Positions 35,908 to 45,298 are shown, counted from the stretch's first letter. The stretch is DNA of 64,000 nucleotides from Microbacterium sp. Gd 4-13 (GCF_003095395.1 NZ_QEIJ01000001.1:62001-126000), one strand, 5' to 3'. The notes: generated by a model not told the origin, from the letters alone. Numbers and translations: made by a program.

Positions 35908-37205
35908 GCGCGGAGTCGGAGGTGCACCCCCACGACGCGGTCGACATCATCCGCGCCAAACGCGACGGCCAGGCCGTGCCCGAGCCCGCGCTGCGCTGGA
36001 TGATCGAGCATTACACGAAGGGCTACGTCTCCGACGCGCAGATGTCGGCGTTCGCGATGGCCGTGCTCCTCAACGGCATGTCGCGCGACGAGATCCGGGT
36101 CATGACCGACGCCATGATCGCCTCGGGCGAGCGCATGGAGTTCTCCTCCCTGGGCAAGCGCACCGTCGACAAGCACTCGACCGGGGGAGTGGGCGACAAG
36201 ATCACCCTTCCGCTGGCGCCGCTGGTCGCCGCGTTCGGCGTCGCCGTGCCGCAGCTGTCGGGTCGCGGCCTCGGACACACCGGAGGCACGCTCGACAAGC
36301 TCGAGTCGATCCCCGGCTGGCGCGCGGCCCTGTCGAACGACGAGATGCTCGCGCAGCTGCGCGACGTCGGCGCCGTCATCTGCGCGGCCGGTTCGGGCCT
36401 CGCCCCGGCCGACAAGAAGCTCTACGCCCTGCGCGACGTCACGGGTACGGTCGAGGCGATCCCGCTGATCGCGTCGAGCATCATGTCGAAGAAGATCGCC
36501 GAGGGCACCGATGCGCTCGTGCTCGACGTGAAGTTCGGCTCCGGCGCCTTCATGCAGGACATCGACCGCGCGCGCGAGCTGGCCCGCACCATGGTGGCGC
36601 TGGGCACCGACTCGGGCGTGTCGACCACGGCGCTCCTGACAGACATGAACACGCCCCTCGGCCTCGCGATCGGCAACGCCAACGAGGTTCGCGAGTCGGT
36701 CGAGGTGCTCGCCGGCGGCGGACCGGCCGACGTCGTCGAGCTCACCCTCGCCCTCGCCCGCGAGATGCTGGCCCTCGCGGGGCACCCCGATGCCGACGTC
36801 GAGGCGGCCCTGTCCGACGGTCGTGCGATGGACGCCTGGCGCGCGATGATCATCGCTCAGGACGGCGATCCGGATGCGGCGCTCCCGACGCCCCGCGAGA
36901 CGCACGTCGTCACCGCCGAGCGCGCCGGAATCGTGCAGCGCGTCGACGCACTGCCGTTCGGCGTCGCCGCCTGGCGGCTGGGCGCCGGGCGCGCCCGAGC
37001 CATCGACCCCGTCATCCACGCTGCGGGCATCGACCTGCACGTCAAGCCCGGCGATCGGGTGACGGTTGGTCAACCGCTGTTCACCCTGTCGGCCGATGAT
37101 GAGAAGCGGTTCGGCCGCGCTCTCGAGGCCGTCGCGGGAGCATGGGAGATCGCCGACTCGGCGGTCGACGTGCTGCCACTGGTCCGTGAGCGCATCACGG
37201 CCTGA
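35904..37205 (+). CDS. deoA: Thymidine phosphorylase
   Basis: A 433-residue pyrimidine nucleoside phosphorylase that splits thymidine (and possibly uridine) with phosphate. The family signature SGRGLGHTGGTLDKLESIPG is present, with KHSTGGVGDKITLPLAP as phosphate-binding loop and SSIMSKKIAEG, VKFGSGAFM as active-site segments. The C-terminal PYNP domain ends with HVKPGDRVTVGQPLF. It overlaps cdd and precedes add by 25 bp. Confidence 0.96.
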   Translation: MSAESEVHPHDAVDIIRAKRDGQAVPEPALRWMIEHYTKGYVSDAQMSAFAMAVLLNGMSRDEIRVMTDAMIASGERMEFSSLGKRTVDKHSTGGVGDKITLPLAPLVAAFGVAVPQLSGRGLGHTGGTLDKLESIPGWRAALSNDEMLAQLRDVGAVICAAGSGLAPADKKLYALRDVTGTVEAIPLIASSIMSKKIAEGTDALVLDVKFGSGAFMQDIDRARELARTMVALGTDSGVSTTALLTDMNTPLGLAIGNANEVRESVEVLAGGGPADVVELTLALAREMLALAGHPDADVEAALSDGRAMDAWRAMIIAQDGDPDAALPTPRETHVVTAERAGIVQRVDALPFGVAAWRLGAGRARAIDPVIHAAGIDLHVKPGDRVTVGQPLFTLSADDEKRFGRALEAVAGAWEIADSAVDVLPLVRERITA

Positions 37206-37230
37206 CCGAACCCGCGCACAGGAGGAAGCC

Positions 37231-38346
37231 ATGTCGATCGATCAGCACGGAGACGCCCGCCTCGAGGGGATGTCGCTCCGCGGCCTGCCCAAGGTGTCGT
37301 TGCACGACCATCTCGATGGAGGGGTACGCCCCGACACCATCGTCGAGCTCGCCGATGCGGCGGGGGTCGATCTCCCCGTCGACGACGGAGAAGACCTCGC
37401 CGACTGGTTCGCCGAGAAGGGGGACTCGGGGTCGCTCGTGGAGTACCTCAAGACCTTCGACCTCACGACCGGCGTCATGCAGACGCGCGAGAACCTCACG
37501 CGCGTCGCCCGCGAGTTCGTCGAAGACCTCGCCGCCGACGGCGTGATCTACGGCGAGGTGCGCTGGGCGCCCGAGCAGCACCTCGCCGGTGGTCTGTCGC
37601 TCGACGACGTGGTCGACGCCGTGCAGGAGGGGATCGAAGAGGGTGAGGATGCCGCGGAGGCAGCGGGTCGCGACATCCGCGTCGGCCAGCTGATCTCGGG
37701 CATGCGCCACACCGAGCGCGTCCGTGAGCTTGCCGAGCTCGCCGTGTCGTGGCGAGGGCGCGGAGTGGTCGGGTTCGACATCGCCGGCCCCGAGGACGGA
37801 TACCTCCCCGCCCTGCACCGCGACGCCTTCGACTACCTCGCGCGGGAGTTCTTCCCGACGACGGTGCACGCCGGCGAGGCGGCCGGGCTCGACAGCATCC
37901 GTTCCGCCCTTCTCGACGGTCGTGCGCTGCGTCTGGGTCACGGTGTGCGGCTCGCCTCAGACCTGAACGTCATCGAGCGCTCGGGCGAGGAGGTCATGGT
38001 GCAGTTCGGCGACCTCGCCCGCTGGGTGCGCGACCGCGAGATCACGCTGGAGCTCTCCCCGTCGTCGAACCTGCAGACCGGTGCGATCGAGGCGTGGGGC
38101 ACCGCGATCGAGGACCACCCGTTCGATCTGCTCTACCAGCTCGGCTTCTCGGTCACGGTGAACGTCGACAACCGCACGATGAGCCGCACGAGCCTGACGC
38201 GGGAGCTCTCGCTGCTCGTCGACGCCTTCGGCTACGACCTCGGCGACCTCGAGGCGTTCCAGCTCAACGCCGCCGCGGGTGCCTTCCTGCCCGTCGAGGA
38301 GCGCGAGGAACTCATCGAACTCATCGCCGCCGGCTTCGGCGCCTGA
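37231..38346 (+). CDS. add: Adenosine deaminase
   Basis: A 371-residue zinc amidohydrolase that converts (deoxy)adenosine to (deoxy)inosine. Metal and catalytic residues are in KVSLHDHLDGG (HxH; most homologues read HxHLDG), VHAGEAAG (His and catalytic Glu), LGHGVRLASD and VNVDNRTMSRTSL (terminal Asp region). AGGAGG lies 4 nt before the ATG. It closes the nucleoside operon; the product inosine could be cut by the phosphorylase encoded at 51028-51861. Confidence 0.95.
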   Translation: MSIDQHGDARLEGMSLRGLPKVSLHDHLDGGVRPDTIVELADAAGVDLPVDDGEDLADWFAEKGDSGSLVEYLKTFDLTTGVMQTRENLTRVAREFVEDLAADGVIYGEVRWAPEQHLAGGLSLDDVVDAVQEGIEEGEDAAEAAGRDIRVGQLISGMRHTERVRELAELAVSWRGRGVVGFDIAGPEDGYLPALHRDAFDYLAREFFPTTVHAGEAAGLDSIRSALLDGRALRLGHGVRLASDLNVIERSGEEVMVQFGDLARWVRDREITLELSPSSNLQTGAIEAWGTAIEDHPFDLLYQLGFSVTVNVDNRTMSRTSLTRELSLLVDAFGYDLGDLEAFQLNAAAGAFLPVEEREELIELIAAGFGA

Positions 38347-38356
38347 CCTCCGAGCC

Positions 38357-38411
38357 GATGTCCCCATCCGGCCGGGAATGCGCGGTCAGTTCGCGGCGGA
38401 ATGGGGACATC
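38357..38411. repeat. GATGTCCC inverted-repeat element, left flank of the second DUF559-like gene
   Basis: A 55-bp element. GATGTCCCCAT (38357-38367) and ATGGGGACATC (38401-38411) are exact inverted copies. The segment after the left arm, CCGGCCGGGAATG, matches the right-flank element almost base for base. It starts 10 bp after the add stop and may also terminate add. Confidence 0.85.
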
Positions 38412-38504
38412 GCTCGTCCTCCACAAGGGGACGGGCGGCGGGGGTTCTGGACAGGAGAGTGCCCACCGAGCCGCAGACGGTGATGTGGCGGCCAGGATCG
38501 GGCG

Positions 38505-39422
38505 ATGCGCCCTCCCGCCGATCTGCCCGCTGAACTTCGTGCAAGACCGTTCTCCATCCACGACGCCCAGCGGGCCGGCGTGCGCGCCGGGCGGCTCGAC
38601 GCCCGCGATCTCGCCATCCCCTTTCCGGGCGTGCGCGACCACAAGGATGCTGGCTCGTACGGACTCCTGCGGCAGTGTCAGCAGTTCGCCGCACGGATCG
38701 CGCCCTGGCAGTTCTTCAGCCACGGCACGGCCCTCGCTCTCTGGGGTGCGCCGATGCCCTCGGGCCGGTCCGGTAGTGAGGTGCATGTCAGCGCCCACCG
38801 TCCGCAGCGCGAGCCGCGGGTCAAGGGGGTGATCGGTCACCGGCTCCAGCACCGAGATGCGGCGGTGCATCTCATCGGGGGACTCCCCGTCGAGTCGCCC
38901 GCCAGGGCCTGGCGGCAGGCCGGCGCATCCTGGAGCCTCGATGACCTCGTGGCGGCGGGTGACTATCTCGTCGGGCGCGGCCGCTGCGCCACGCTCGAGG
39001 AGCTGCGCCGTGAGGCAGCGGCGATGGGCGGGGTGGGCGCGGAGCGGTTGCGCGCCGCGCTCGATGCCATCCGTGCGGGTTCGGAGTCGTCCGAGGAGTC
39101 CCGGCTGCGCCTGGTGCTGGCGCGAGCCGGTCTGCCGGAGCCCGAGCTCAACTGGGTGCTGCGGGACGCGAGCGGCCGGTTCGTGGCGCGGCTCGATCTG
39201 GCCTATCCGCGGTGGCGCGTCGGGACGGAGTACGACGGTCGGCAGCACGCCTTCGACGTCCGGCAGTTCGAACGAGACTCCGATCGCTGGCCGGCTATAC
39301 GCCGCGCGGGGTGGGATGTGGTGCGAGTGCTGCGGCACCACCTGCGCGACGGCGGCAAACCGGCTGTCTTCCTCGTGCGGGAGGCGTTGGTGCGTGCAGG
39401 GTGGTCGCCATCGCGGGGTTGA
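38505..39422 (+). CDS. AbiEi/DUF559-like protein with PD-(D/E)XK C-terminus (second of four)
   Basis: A 305-residue relative of the gene at 19610. The N-terminal part includes FSIHDAQRAGVRAGRLDARDL (winged-helix-like) and a linker resembling the AbiEi C-terminal domain (FFSHGTALALWGAPMP). The C-terminal nuclease-like core has ARLDLAYPRWRVGTEYDGRQH, with Asp231, Glu242 and Asp244 in the D-x10-E-x-D pattern, followed by WDVVRVLRHHL. Full acidic triad present, so of the four copies it is among the better candidates for activity. A CAGGAT hexamer 6 nt before the ATG may give a leaderless mRNA. Inverted-repeat elements lie on both sides. Confidence 0.75.
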   Translation: MRPPADLPAELRARPFSIHDAQRAGVRAGRLDARDLAIPFPGVRDHKDAGSYGLLRQCQQFAARIAPWQFFSHGTALALWGAPMPSGRSGSEVHVSAHRPQREPRVKGVIGHRLQHRDAAVHLIGGLPVESPARAWRQAGASWSLDDLVAAGDYLVGRGRCATLEELRREAAAMGGVGAERLRAALDAIRAGSESSEESRLRLVLARAGLPEPELNWVLRDASGRFVARLDLAYPRWRVGTEYDGRQHAFDVRQFERDSDRWPAIRRAGWDVVRVLRHHLRDGGKPAVFLVREALVRAGWSPSRG

Positions 39423-39473
39423 TGTCCCGATCCCGCCGGGAATGACGCACTCTTTCCCGGCGGGATCGGGACA
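39423..39473. repeat. GATGTCCC inverted-repeat element, right flank of the second DUF559-like gene
   Basis: TGTCCCGATCCCGCCGGGAA (39423-39442) pairs perfectly with 39454-39473: a 20-bp stem with an 11-nt loop. It begins at the base after the gene's stop codon, and 20 bp further on ends the convergent hydrolase gene, so it may also be a bidirectional terminator. Its first 24 bases (with the overlapping GA of the stop) resemble those of the left-flank element. Confidence 0.9.
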
Positions 39474-39493
39474 CGGTCGGGTGAGACCCGTGG

Positions 39494-40282
39494 TCAGGGG
39501 AGCGCGGCGAGGAACGGGGCGATCGCGTCGGTCAGGGCGGCGGTCATGTCGGCGTCGGAGATCGTCGGGGTGCCGTCGCCGGCCTGCGGCCCGTAGTCGC
39601 CGAACGAGGCGTGCGCGGCGCCGGCGATCTCGACGAACTCCGCGTCGGCGGGCAGCTCGCCCTTCGCGTCGGCGATCTTCTGCGGGGTCGAGAGGCCGTC
39701 GTCGGAGCCCGCGAGGCTCAGCACGGGAAGACCGGAACCGCTGAGGTCGTTCGCGCAGTACGAGGCGAACAGCACGAGCGCGTCGGCGTCGGGGGCGAGC
39801 TGGCACGCCCGGACGCCTCCGAGCGAGTGCCCGCCGACCGCCCACGCCTTCACGTCGGGGGCGAGCGAGGTGAAGGCGTCGAGCGGGCGCGGGTCGAAGA
39901 ACGCGAGGTTCACCCACGGCCGCGTGATGACGACGGTCACGCCGTCGTCGACGACCAGACGCGAGAGCTTGGCCGCATACGCCCACGGGTCGACCTTCGC
40001 GCCCGGGATGAAGACGAGCCCGACGTCGCTGCCGCCGTCGGCGGGCGCGAGCACGATGCCCGCACCGTCGTCGGCGACCGAGATCGAGGGGTCGCTCCTG
40101 ACCGCGTCGAGCGGGCCGGCCTCGGCGCCCATGACGTCGACCTGGCTCCAGACGACGATGCCGATCAGCAGCGCCGCGATGAGGCCGCCGATGACGCCCA
40201 GGGTCCAGCGCAGTGCGCGGAACCGACGACGCCGGCGCGGGGGAGTGCCCCCGGCCGGCGTCGCGTCGTGCGGATCGGTCAC
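39494..40282 (-). CDS. Membrane-anchored alpha/beta hydrolase
   Basis: A 262-residue protein with a basic PPRRRRRFRALRW segment, one transmembrane helix (about residues 27-48) and an extracytoplasmic alpha/beta-hydrolase domain. The nucleophile elbow is GGHSLGGVRA; the likely catalytic His is in GAAHASFGDYG, and the acid may be in LAGSDDGLST. It resembles the Abhydrolase_5 type; the substrate is unknown. It starts with GTG at 40282, 4 nt after the mtlD stop, so it is co-transcribed with the mannitol operon, though its role there is unclear. Confidence 0.85.
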   Translation of the reverse strand: MTDPHDATPAGGTPPRRRRRFRALRWTLGVIGGLIAALLIGIVVWSQVDVMGAEAGPLDAVRSDPSISVADDGAGIVLAPADGGSDVGLVFIPGAKVDPWAYAAKLSRLVVDDGVTVVITRPWVNLAFFDPRPLDAFTSLAPDVKAWAVGGHSLGGVRACQLAPDADALVLFASYCANDLSGSGLPVLSLAGSDDGLSTPQKIADAKGELPADAEFVEIAGAAHASFGDYGPQAGDGTPTISDADMTAALTDAIAPFLAALP

Positions 40283-40286
40283 GTCG

Positions 40287-41441
40287 TCAGGCTGCCAGCT
40301 CCGCCTGGCGCGCGGCGACCTGCGCCTCGATGCGGGCGAAGAGCGGATGCTGCGCGTCAAGGCCCGTCACCGACGCCGTGAACTCTGCGGCCGACTGCTC
40401 ACGCAGCATCCGCTGGAGATCGACGGCCTGCGCGTCCTCCTGATCGGAGAACCGCAGCGCGGCACCGATCGCGGCGACGAGGGCGTCGACGGGGAGGCCC
40501 CGGTCGACGGCTTCGGCGGCGGGGCCGACGAAACGCTCGTGCCGGGAGAGCTTGCGCAGCGGCTGGCGCCCCACGCGCCAGACGGTGTCGGGGAGCGCGG
40601 GGTTGCGGAACCGCTGCAGGATGGTCGCACGGTACTCGTGCTGCGTCGCGGCGTCGAGCTCGTGCTTCTCGATGAGCAGCTCCGAGGTCTCGCGCAGAGC
40701 GCTTTCGACCTTCTCGGCGATCGCGGGGTCGGCCAGGGCGTCGGAGATGCGCTCGATCCCCGCCTCGGCACCGAAGTAGGCGGTGGTGGCGTGCCCGGTG
40801 TTGACCGTGAAGAGCTTGCGCTCGATGTACGGCGTCAGGTCGTCGACGAAGTGCGCCCCCGGAATGCGGGGAGGGTTATCGCCGAACGGCGCGCGCTCGA
40901 TGGCCCACTCGAAGAACGGCTCGACCGTGACGTCGATGCCGTCGCCCGGAGCTTGGGCGGGCACGATCCGGTCGACGGCCGTGTTGGCGAAGACGGCGCG
41001 GGCAGAGACGGCGTCCCACGCATCTCCGGCTGCGTTCGCCATTTCTTCGCGGAGGGTGTCGGTCGCGCCGATCGCGTTCTCGCACGCCATGATCTGCAGC
41101 GGCGGCGATGCGGGGTCGCGAAGGCCCAGGCCCGCCACGATGTGCGGCGCGACGAACTTCAGGATCGTCGGACCGACGGCCGTGGTGACCACGTTCGCCC
41201 CGGCGATCTCATCGACGAGCGCCGCAGCGTCGGTCGCGCTGTTGATCGCGCGGAAGCCGGTGACGACGGTGTCGACGCCGCCCTCGCCGACCTCGTGCAC
41301 CGTGTACTCGGATGCGTCGTTGATCGCGTCGACGAGGGGCGCTGCGACGTCGGAGAACACGAGGTCGTAGCCGCCCTGGTGCAGGAGCACGCCGACGAAG
41401 CCGCGGCCGATGTTGCCGGCGCCGAAGTGGACGGCCTTCAT
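40287..41441 (-). CDS. mtlD: Mannitol-1-phosphate 5-dehydrogenase
   Basis: A 384-residue NAD-dependent dehydrogenase that oxidises mannitol-1-phosphate to fructose-6-phosphate. It begins MKAVHFGAGNIGRGFVGVLL, the MtlD NAD-binding signature, and has KLFTVNTGHATTAYFG, which holds the conserved Lys-x-x-x-x-N-x-x-H active-site pattern (here KLFTVNTGH). The ATG at 41441 overlaps the mtlF stop. Two GGATGCTGCG/CGCAGCATCC octamer arms occur within its 3' end (about 40343 and 40402). Confidence 0.96.
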   Translation of the reverse strand: MKAVHFGAGNIGRGFVGVLLHQGGYDLVFSDVAAPLVDAINDASEYTVHEVGEGGVDTVVTGFRAINSATDAAALVDEIAGANVVTTAVGPTILKFVAPHIVAGLGLRDPASPPLQIMACENAIGATDTLREEMANAAGDAWDAVSARAVFANTAVDRIVPAQAPGDGIDVTVEPFFEWAIERAPFGDNPPRIPGAHFVDDLTPYIERKLFTVNTGHATTAYFGAEAGIERISDALADPAIAEKVESALRETSELLIEKHELDAATQHEYRATILQRFRNPALPDTVWRVGRQPLRKLSRHERFVGPAAEAVDRGLPVDALVAAIGAALRFSDQEDAQAVDLQRMLREQSAAEFTASVTGLDAQHPLFARIEAQVAARQAELAA

Positions 41442-41878
41442 GCGTCGTTGACCGCGGCGAGGGCCTGGTAGAGCGCCTCGGGGGCGTCGGCCTGCTTCAG
41501 TCTGGCGACCTCGTCCTCGTCGGAGAAGAGGATCGCGATCTGCGAGAGGATCTCGAGATGCTCGTCGCCCTTGCCGGCGATGCCGATGACGAAGGTCACC
41601 GGCTCTCCGCCCCAGTCGACCCCGCCGTCGTAGCGCACCACCGAGAGCGCGGAGTCGAGGATGGCATCCTTCGTCTCGTTGGTGCCATGCGGGATGGCGA
41701 GCTCGTTGCCCATGTAGGTCGAGACGGTCTCCTCGCGCTGCTGCATCGCGTCGAAGTACTCCGACGTCACGGCGCCGGCCGATTCGAGGATGTCGGCGGC
41801 CTCCTTCATCGCCTCTTCACGGGTCGCACCGCCGCTGTGGATGCGCACCTGGTCGATGCTGAGAACGTCGCGTGGCAT
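41438..41878 (-). CDS. mtlF: Mannitol-specific PTS EIIA
   Basis: A 146-residue EIIA of the mannitol/fructose family that receives phosphate from HPr and passes it to EIIB. The phosphorylated His is in GNELAIPHGTNE; VTFVIGIAGKGDEHLEIL is also conserved. It overlaps mtlD by ATGA. AAAGG lies about 10 nt before the ATG. A hairpin at 41933-41970 lies between it and mtlA. Confidence 0.95.
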   Translation of the reverse strand: MPRDVLSIDQVRIHSGGATREEAMKEAADILESAGAVTSEYFDAMQQREETVSTYMGNELAIPHGTNETKDAILDSALSVVRYDGGVDWGGEPVTFVIGIAGKGDEHLEILSQIAILFSDEDEVARLKQADAPEALYQALAAVNDA

Positions 41879-41932
41879 GTCGTTCGCCTTTCGTTTCGAG
41901 GGGTCGGATGCCGAAGCATCCGTGGGTGAAAG

Positions 41933-41970
41933 CCTACGAGGCCGGGGCTTCGCGCGCCCGGCCTCGTAGG
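41933..41970 (-). terminator. Perfect 14-bp stem-loop between mtlA and mtlF
   Basis: CCTACGAGGCCGGG (41933-41946) and CCCGGCCTCGTAGG (41957-41970) are exact inverted copies with a 10-nt loop. It starts 12 bp after the mtlA stop. It is probably a partial terminator or processing site that lowers mtlF-mtlD expression relative to mtlA. Confidence 0.75.
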
Positions 41971-41981
41971 TGTGATCTGTC

Positions 41982-43592
41982 TTACTTGTCGTCGTGCTGG
42001 TCGCGCACGAGTTCCACGACCTCGTCGTACTTCGGCGAGTTCATGAAGTTGTCGACCGACACGTGGATCGAACCGGGCGTCTGCTTGCGCGCGCGGTCGG
42101 TGAGCTGGGCCTGCGTGATCACCAGATCGGCCGACGGGTCGAGGTTCGCGATGGCCTTGTTGGTCACCGTGACGTCGGCGAGACCGGCCTTCTTGAACTT
42201 GTTGCGCAGCACGCTGGCGCCCATCGCCGACGAGCCCATTCCGGCGTCGCACGCGAAGACCACGTTCTGGATCTGCTTGGTGGCGACGATGCCGCCGCTG
42301 AGAGCTCCACCGGTCTCCTCCTGCGTCTCGAGGCGGTCGACGGCTTCCTCGGCCTCGCGCACCGCTTCGCGGTCGCGGCCGTCCGACGCGCGGAGCGCGT
42401 CGAGGGCGGCGGACGACTTGCCCTTGTTCGCCGACGTCTTCGAGATGGCGGCGGCGAAGGCGTCGCCCTCGGCGAGCAGGTCCCGCTTGCGCGAGGCTCG
42501 CAGGATGATCGCCGAGATGAGGAACGTCACCGCGGCCGACAGCACCACGGAGAGGATCACCGCGAAGTACCGGTTGTCGGCCACCTGAGCCAGCACCGCG
42601 AGGATGCTGCCCGGAGCCGCGGGGGCGCGGAGCTGGCCACCCAGCAGCAGGTTGGTCGTGACGCCCGTCATGCCGCCGCCGATGAGGGCGAGGATGAGGG
42701 TCGGCTTCATGAGCGCGTACGGGAAGTACACCTCGTGGATGCCGCCGAAGAACTGGATGATCGCCGCACCCGGAGCGGACGCGCGCGCCGCGCCGAGCCC
42801 GAAGAACGTGAAGGCGAGCAGCAGGCCGACGCCGGGGCCGGGGTTGGCCTCGAGCAGGAACAGGATCGACCCGCCGGTGTCGCTGTCGGCCGCCTGCTGG
42901 ATGCCGAGCGGAGTCAGCACGCCGTGGTTGATGGCGTTGTTGAGGAAGAGCACCTTCGCCGGCTCGATCAGGATGCTCGTCAGCGGCAGCAGGCCCGTGT
43001 CGACCAGGAAGTTCACCGCGGTGCTGAGCACGTTCATGAGGCCGTTGATGAGGAACGCCAGCGGGTAGAACCCGACGATCGCCATCACGAAGCCCCAGAT
43101 GCCGGCCGAGAACATGTTGACGAGCATCTCGAAGCCGGCCTTGATCTTGCCGTCCCAGAGCTTGTCCAGCTGCTTCATCGTCCACGCGGCGAGCGGGGCC
43201 ATGATCATCGCGCCGATGAACATGTTGATCTCGCCGAGCTGGTTGTCGGCGGGAAGCGTCAGGTTGACCTGCCCGATGAGGTAGTCGGAGCCGGCGATGA
43301 CACCGAACGTGGCGATCGCACCCACGACACCGCCGCGCACGGCGTAGACCAGGTGGCCGCCGAGGTAGGCGATGAGCACCGGCAGCAGGTAGTGGATGAA
43401 GGGGCCGACGATCGTGGCGAGCTGGTCGTTGGGCGTCCAGCCCTTCTCGATGAAGAAGGCCGTGAAGATGCCCCAGGCGATGAGCGCGGGGATGAGGGGC
43501 ATGATCATGCCCGAGAGGAACGTGCCGAAGCGCTGCACCGCGACGCGTGCGCCGCCGGTGCTGCTCGTCACGTCTTTCGACGTCGTCGTCAT
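41982..43592 (-). CDS. mtlA: Mannitol-specific PTS EIICB
   Basis: A 536-residue mannitol permease. The EIIC part (about residues 20-345) has the family blocks FLSGMIMPLIPALIAWGIFT, LIAYLGGHLVYAVRGGVVGA, FFGGIHEVYFPYALMKP (the GGIHE motif of the sugar site) and ANPGPGVGLLLAF. After a charged linker (about 365-430) comes EIIB with the phosphocysteine in VVFACDAGMGSSAMGA. EIIA is not fused and is encoded by mtlF. The ATG at 43592 overlaps the ptsI stop as ATGA. Confidence 0.96.
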   Translation of the reverse strand: MTTTSKDVTSSTGGARVAVQRFGTFLSGMIMPLIPALIAWGIFTAFFIEKGWTPNDQLATIVGPFIHYLLPVLIAYLGGHLVYAVRGGVVGAIATFGVIAGSDYLIGQVNLTLPADNQLGEINMFIGAMIMAPLAAWTMKQLDKLWDGKIKAGFEMLVNMFSAGIWGFVMAIVGFYPLAFLINGLMNVLSTAVNFLVDTGLLPLTSILIEPAKVLFLNNAINHGVLTPLGIQQAADSDTGGSILFLLEANPGPGVGLLLAFTFFGLGAARASAPGAAIIQFFGGIHEVYFPYALMKPTLILALIGGGMTGVTTNLLLGGQLRAPAAPGSILAVLAQVADNRYFAVILSVVLSAAVTFLISAIILRASRKRDLLAEGDAFAAAISKTSANKGKSSAALDALRASDGRDREAVREAEEAVDRLETQEETGGALSGGIVATKQIQNVVFACDAGMGSSAMGASVLRNKFKKAGLADVTVTNKAIANLDPSADLVITQAQLTDRARKQTPGSIHVSVDNFMNSPKYDEVVELVRDQHDDK

Positions 43593-45298
43593 TTGACTGC
43601 TTCTTTCTGTCGTGCGGAGGCCGCTGTCGCGGCCTCGCGTGCGGTGGCCGCGCCGTCGGCGGCCAGTGCTGCCTCGGCGATGCGGCGGGCATCGTCGAGA
43701 GTGTGGGTGAGGAGGGTGGCGCGCACGTCGGCCAGGGCCGTCGGCGCCATCGAGAGCGTGGTCGCGCCGAGACCGACGAGCACCACGGCCAGCAGCGGGT
43801 CGGCCGCCGCTTCGCCGCAGATGCCGACGGGCTTGCCCGACGCCGCTCCCGCCGCTCCCACCTCGCGCACCAGGCGGAGCACGGCGGGGTGCCACGGATC
43901 CTGGAACGATGCCACCGAGCCGAGCAGGCGGTCGGCGGCGAGCGTGTACTGCGTGAGGTCGTTGGTGCCGATGGAGGCGAAGTCGGCGTGGCGGAAGATG
44001 CGGTCGGCCAGGAGCGCCGACGAGGGCACCTCCACCATGACGCCCGCGGTCTTCAGTCCGTAGTCCTTCGCCAGCGAGACGAAGTACTCGGTCTCCTCGA
44101 CGGTCGAGACCATGGGCGCCATGACCCACAGATCGGCAGGTCCTTCGGGAGAGCGTCGGGTCGCCGCATCCGCCTCCGCGAGCGCGGTGAGCTGCTCGCG
44201 GAGGATGTCTTCGCTGGCGCGGAGGGCGCGCAGGCCCCGGAGGCCGAGCGCCGGGTTCTCTTCGTGCGCGTCGTTGAGGAACGGCAGGGGCTTGTCGGCA
44301 CCGGCGTCGAGCACGCGCACGACGACCTTCTTGCCGGGGAATGCCGCGAGCAGCTCGGTGTAGGCCGTGCGCTGCTCCTCGACGGTGGGGGCCGAGCTCG
44401 AACTGAGGAAGAGGAACTCGGTGCGGAACAGGCCGACGCCCTCGGCGCCCAGCTCGACCGCCTCGGAGGCCCCGCCGGGCTTGCCCAGGTTCGCCAGCAG
44501 CGGCACCGGGGTGCCGTCGGCCAGAGCGCCCGGGGTGATGGGGGCGGATGCTGCGGCCGCACGGTCGGCGGCGCGGGTCAGGGCTCGGGCGAGCTCGTCG
44601 TCGGACGGCGAGGTCACGACGAGGTTCGCCGCGGCGTCGACGATCACCGTCTCGCCCTCGGTGAGGCTCGCGGCTTCTGCGGCGCCGACGACCGCGACGA
44701 TCGACTTCTCGCGGGCGAGGATGGCCGTGTGCGAGGTGGGGCCGCCCTCGGTCGTGATGAGCGCGAGCACCTTGTCGAGGTCGAGCAGCGCGGTGTCTGC
44801 CGGGGCGAGGTCTTTCGCGACGAGGACGAACGGGTGCCCGGGGTCGGGGATGCCGGGGGCGGCGACGCCCCGGAGGCGGGCGATGACGCGCTGCGCGACG
44901 TCGTCGAGGTCGGCGGCGCGCTCGCCGAGATAGCCGCCGAGAGCGGTGAGCTGCTCGCGGAACGACGCGAAGGCGTCGTAGACGGCCCACTCGCCGGTCT
45001 TGCCGGCCTGCAGGCGGGTGTCGACCTCGGCTTCGAGTGTCGGGTCCTCGGCCATCATCGCCTGGGCCTCGAGCACGTCGCGGGCGGCGCCGCCCGCGGT
45101 GTTACCGCGCTCCTCGAGCTCGCGCGCGACGGCGGCGACCGCCTCGCGGACGCGCGCCGACTCCTCGTCGACGCTCAGCTGGCTGGGGGCGTCCTTCGGA
45201 GCCGGGAGGGGCTCCGCCATGCGTGCGACCGGTCCCTGGGCGACGCCCAGGCCGATTCCGACTCCGCGAAGTTCCGTCATGGTCTCGGTTCCCGTCAT
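43589..45298 (-). CDS. ptsI: PTS enzyme I (phosphoenolpyruvate-protein phosphotransferase)
   Basis: A 569-residue soluble enzyme that takes phosphate from PEP and gives it to HPr. The phospho-His domain has TEGGPTSHTAILAREKSIVAVVG; the PEP-binding barrel has GVGLFRTEFLFL, RVLDAGADKPLPF, SIGTNDLTQYTLAADR and SGKPVGICGEAAADP. The ATG at 45298 overlaps the ptsH stop as ATGA; Met7 is an alternative. Having ptsI inside the mannitol operon suggests mannitol may be the main PTS sugar, or that this is a dedicated set. Confidence 0.96.
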   Translation of the reverse strand: MTGTETMTELRGVGIGLGVAQGPVARMAEPLPAPKDAPSQLSVDEESARVREAVAAVARELEERGNTAGGAARDVLEAQAMMAEDPTLEAEVDTRLQAGKTGEWAVYDAFASFREQLTALGGYLGERAADLDDVAQRVIARLRGVAAPGIPDPGHPFVLVAKDLAPADTALLDLDKVLALITTEGGPTSHTAILAREKSIVAVVGAAEAASLTEGETVIVDAAANLVVTSPSDDELARALTRAADRAAAASAPITPGALADGTPVPLLANLGKPGGASEAVELGAEGVGLFRTEFLFLSSSSAPTVEEQRTAYTELLAAFPGKKVVVRVLDAGADKPLPFLNDAHEENPALGLRGLRALRASEDILREQLTALAEADAATRRSPEGPADLWVMAPMVSTVEETEYFVSLAKDYGLKTAGVMVEVPSSALLADRIFRHADFASIGTNDLTQYTLAADRLLGSVASFQDPWHPAVLRLVREVGAAGAASGKPVGICGEAAADPLLAVVLVGLGATTLSMAPTALADVRATLLTHTLDDARRIAEAALAADGAATAREAATAASARQKEAVK

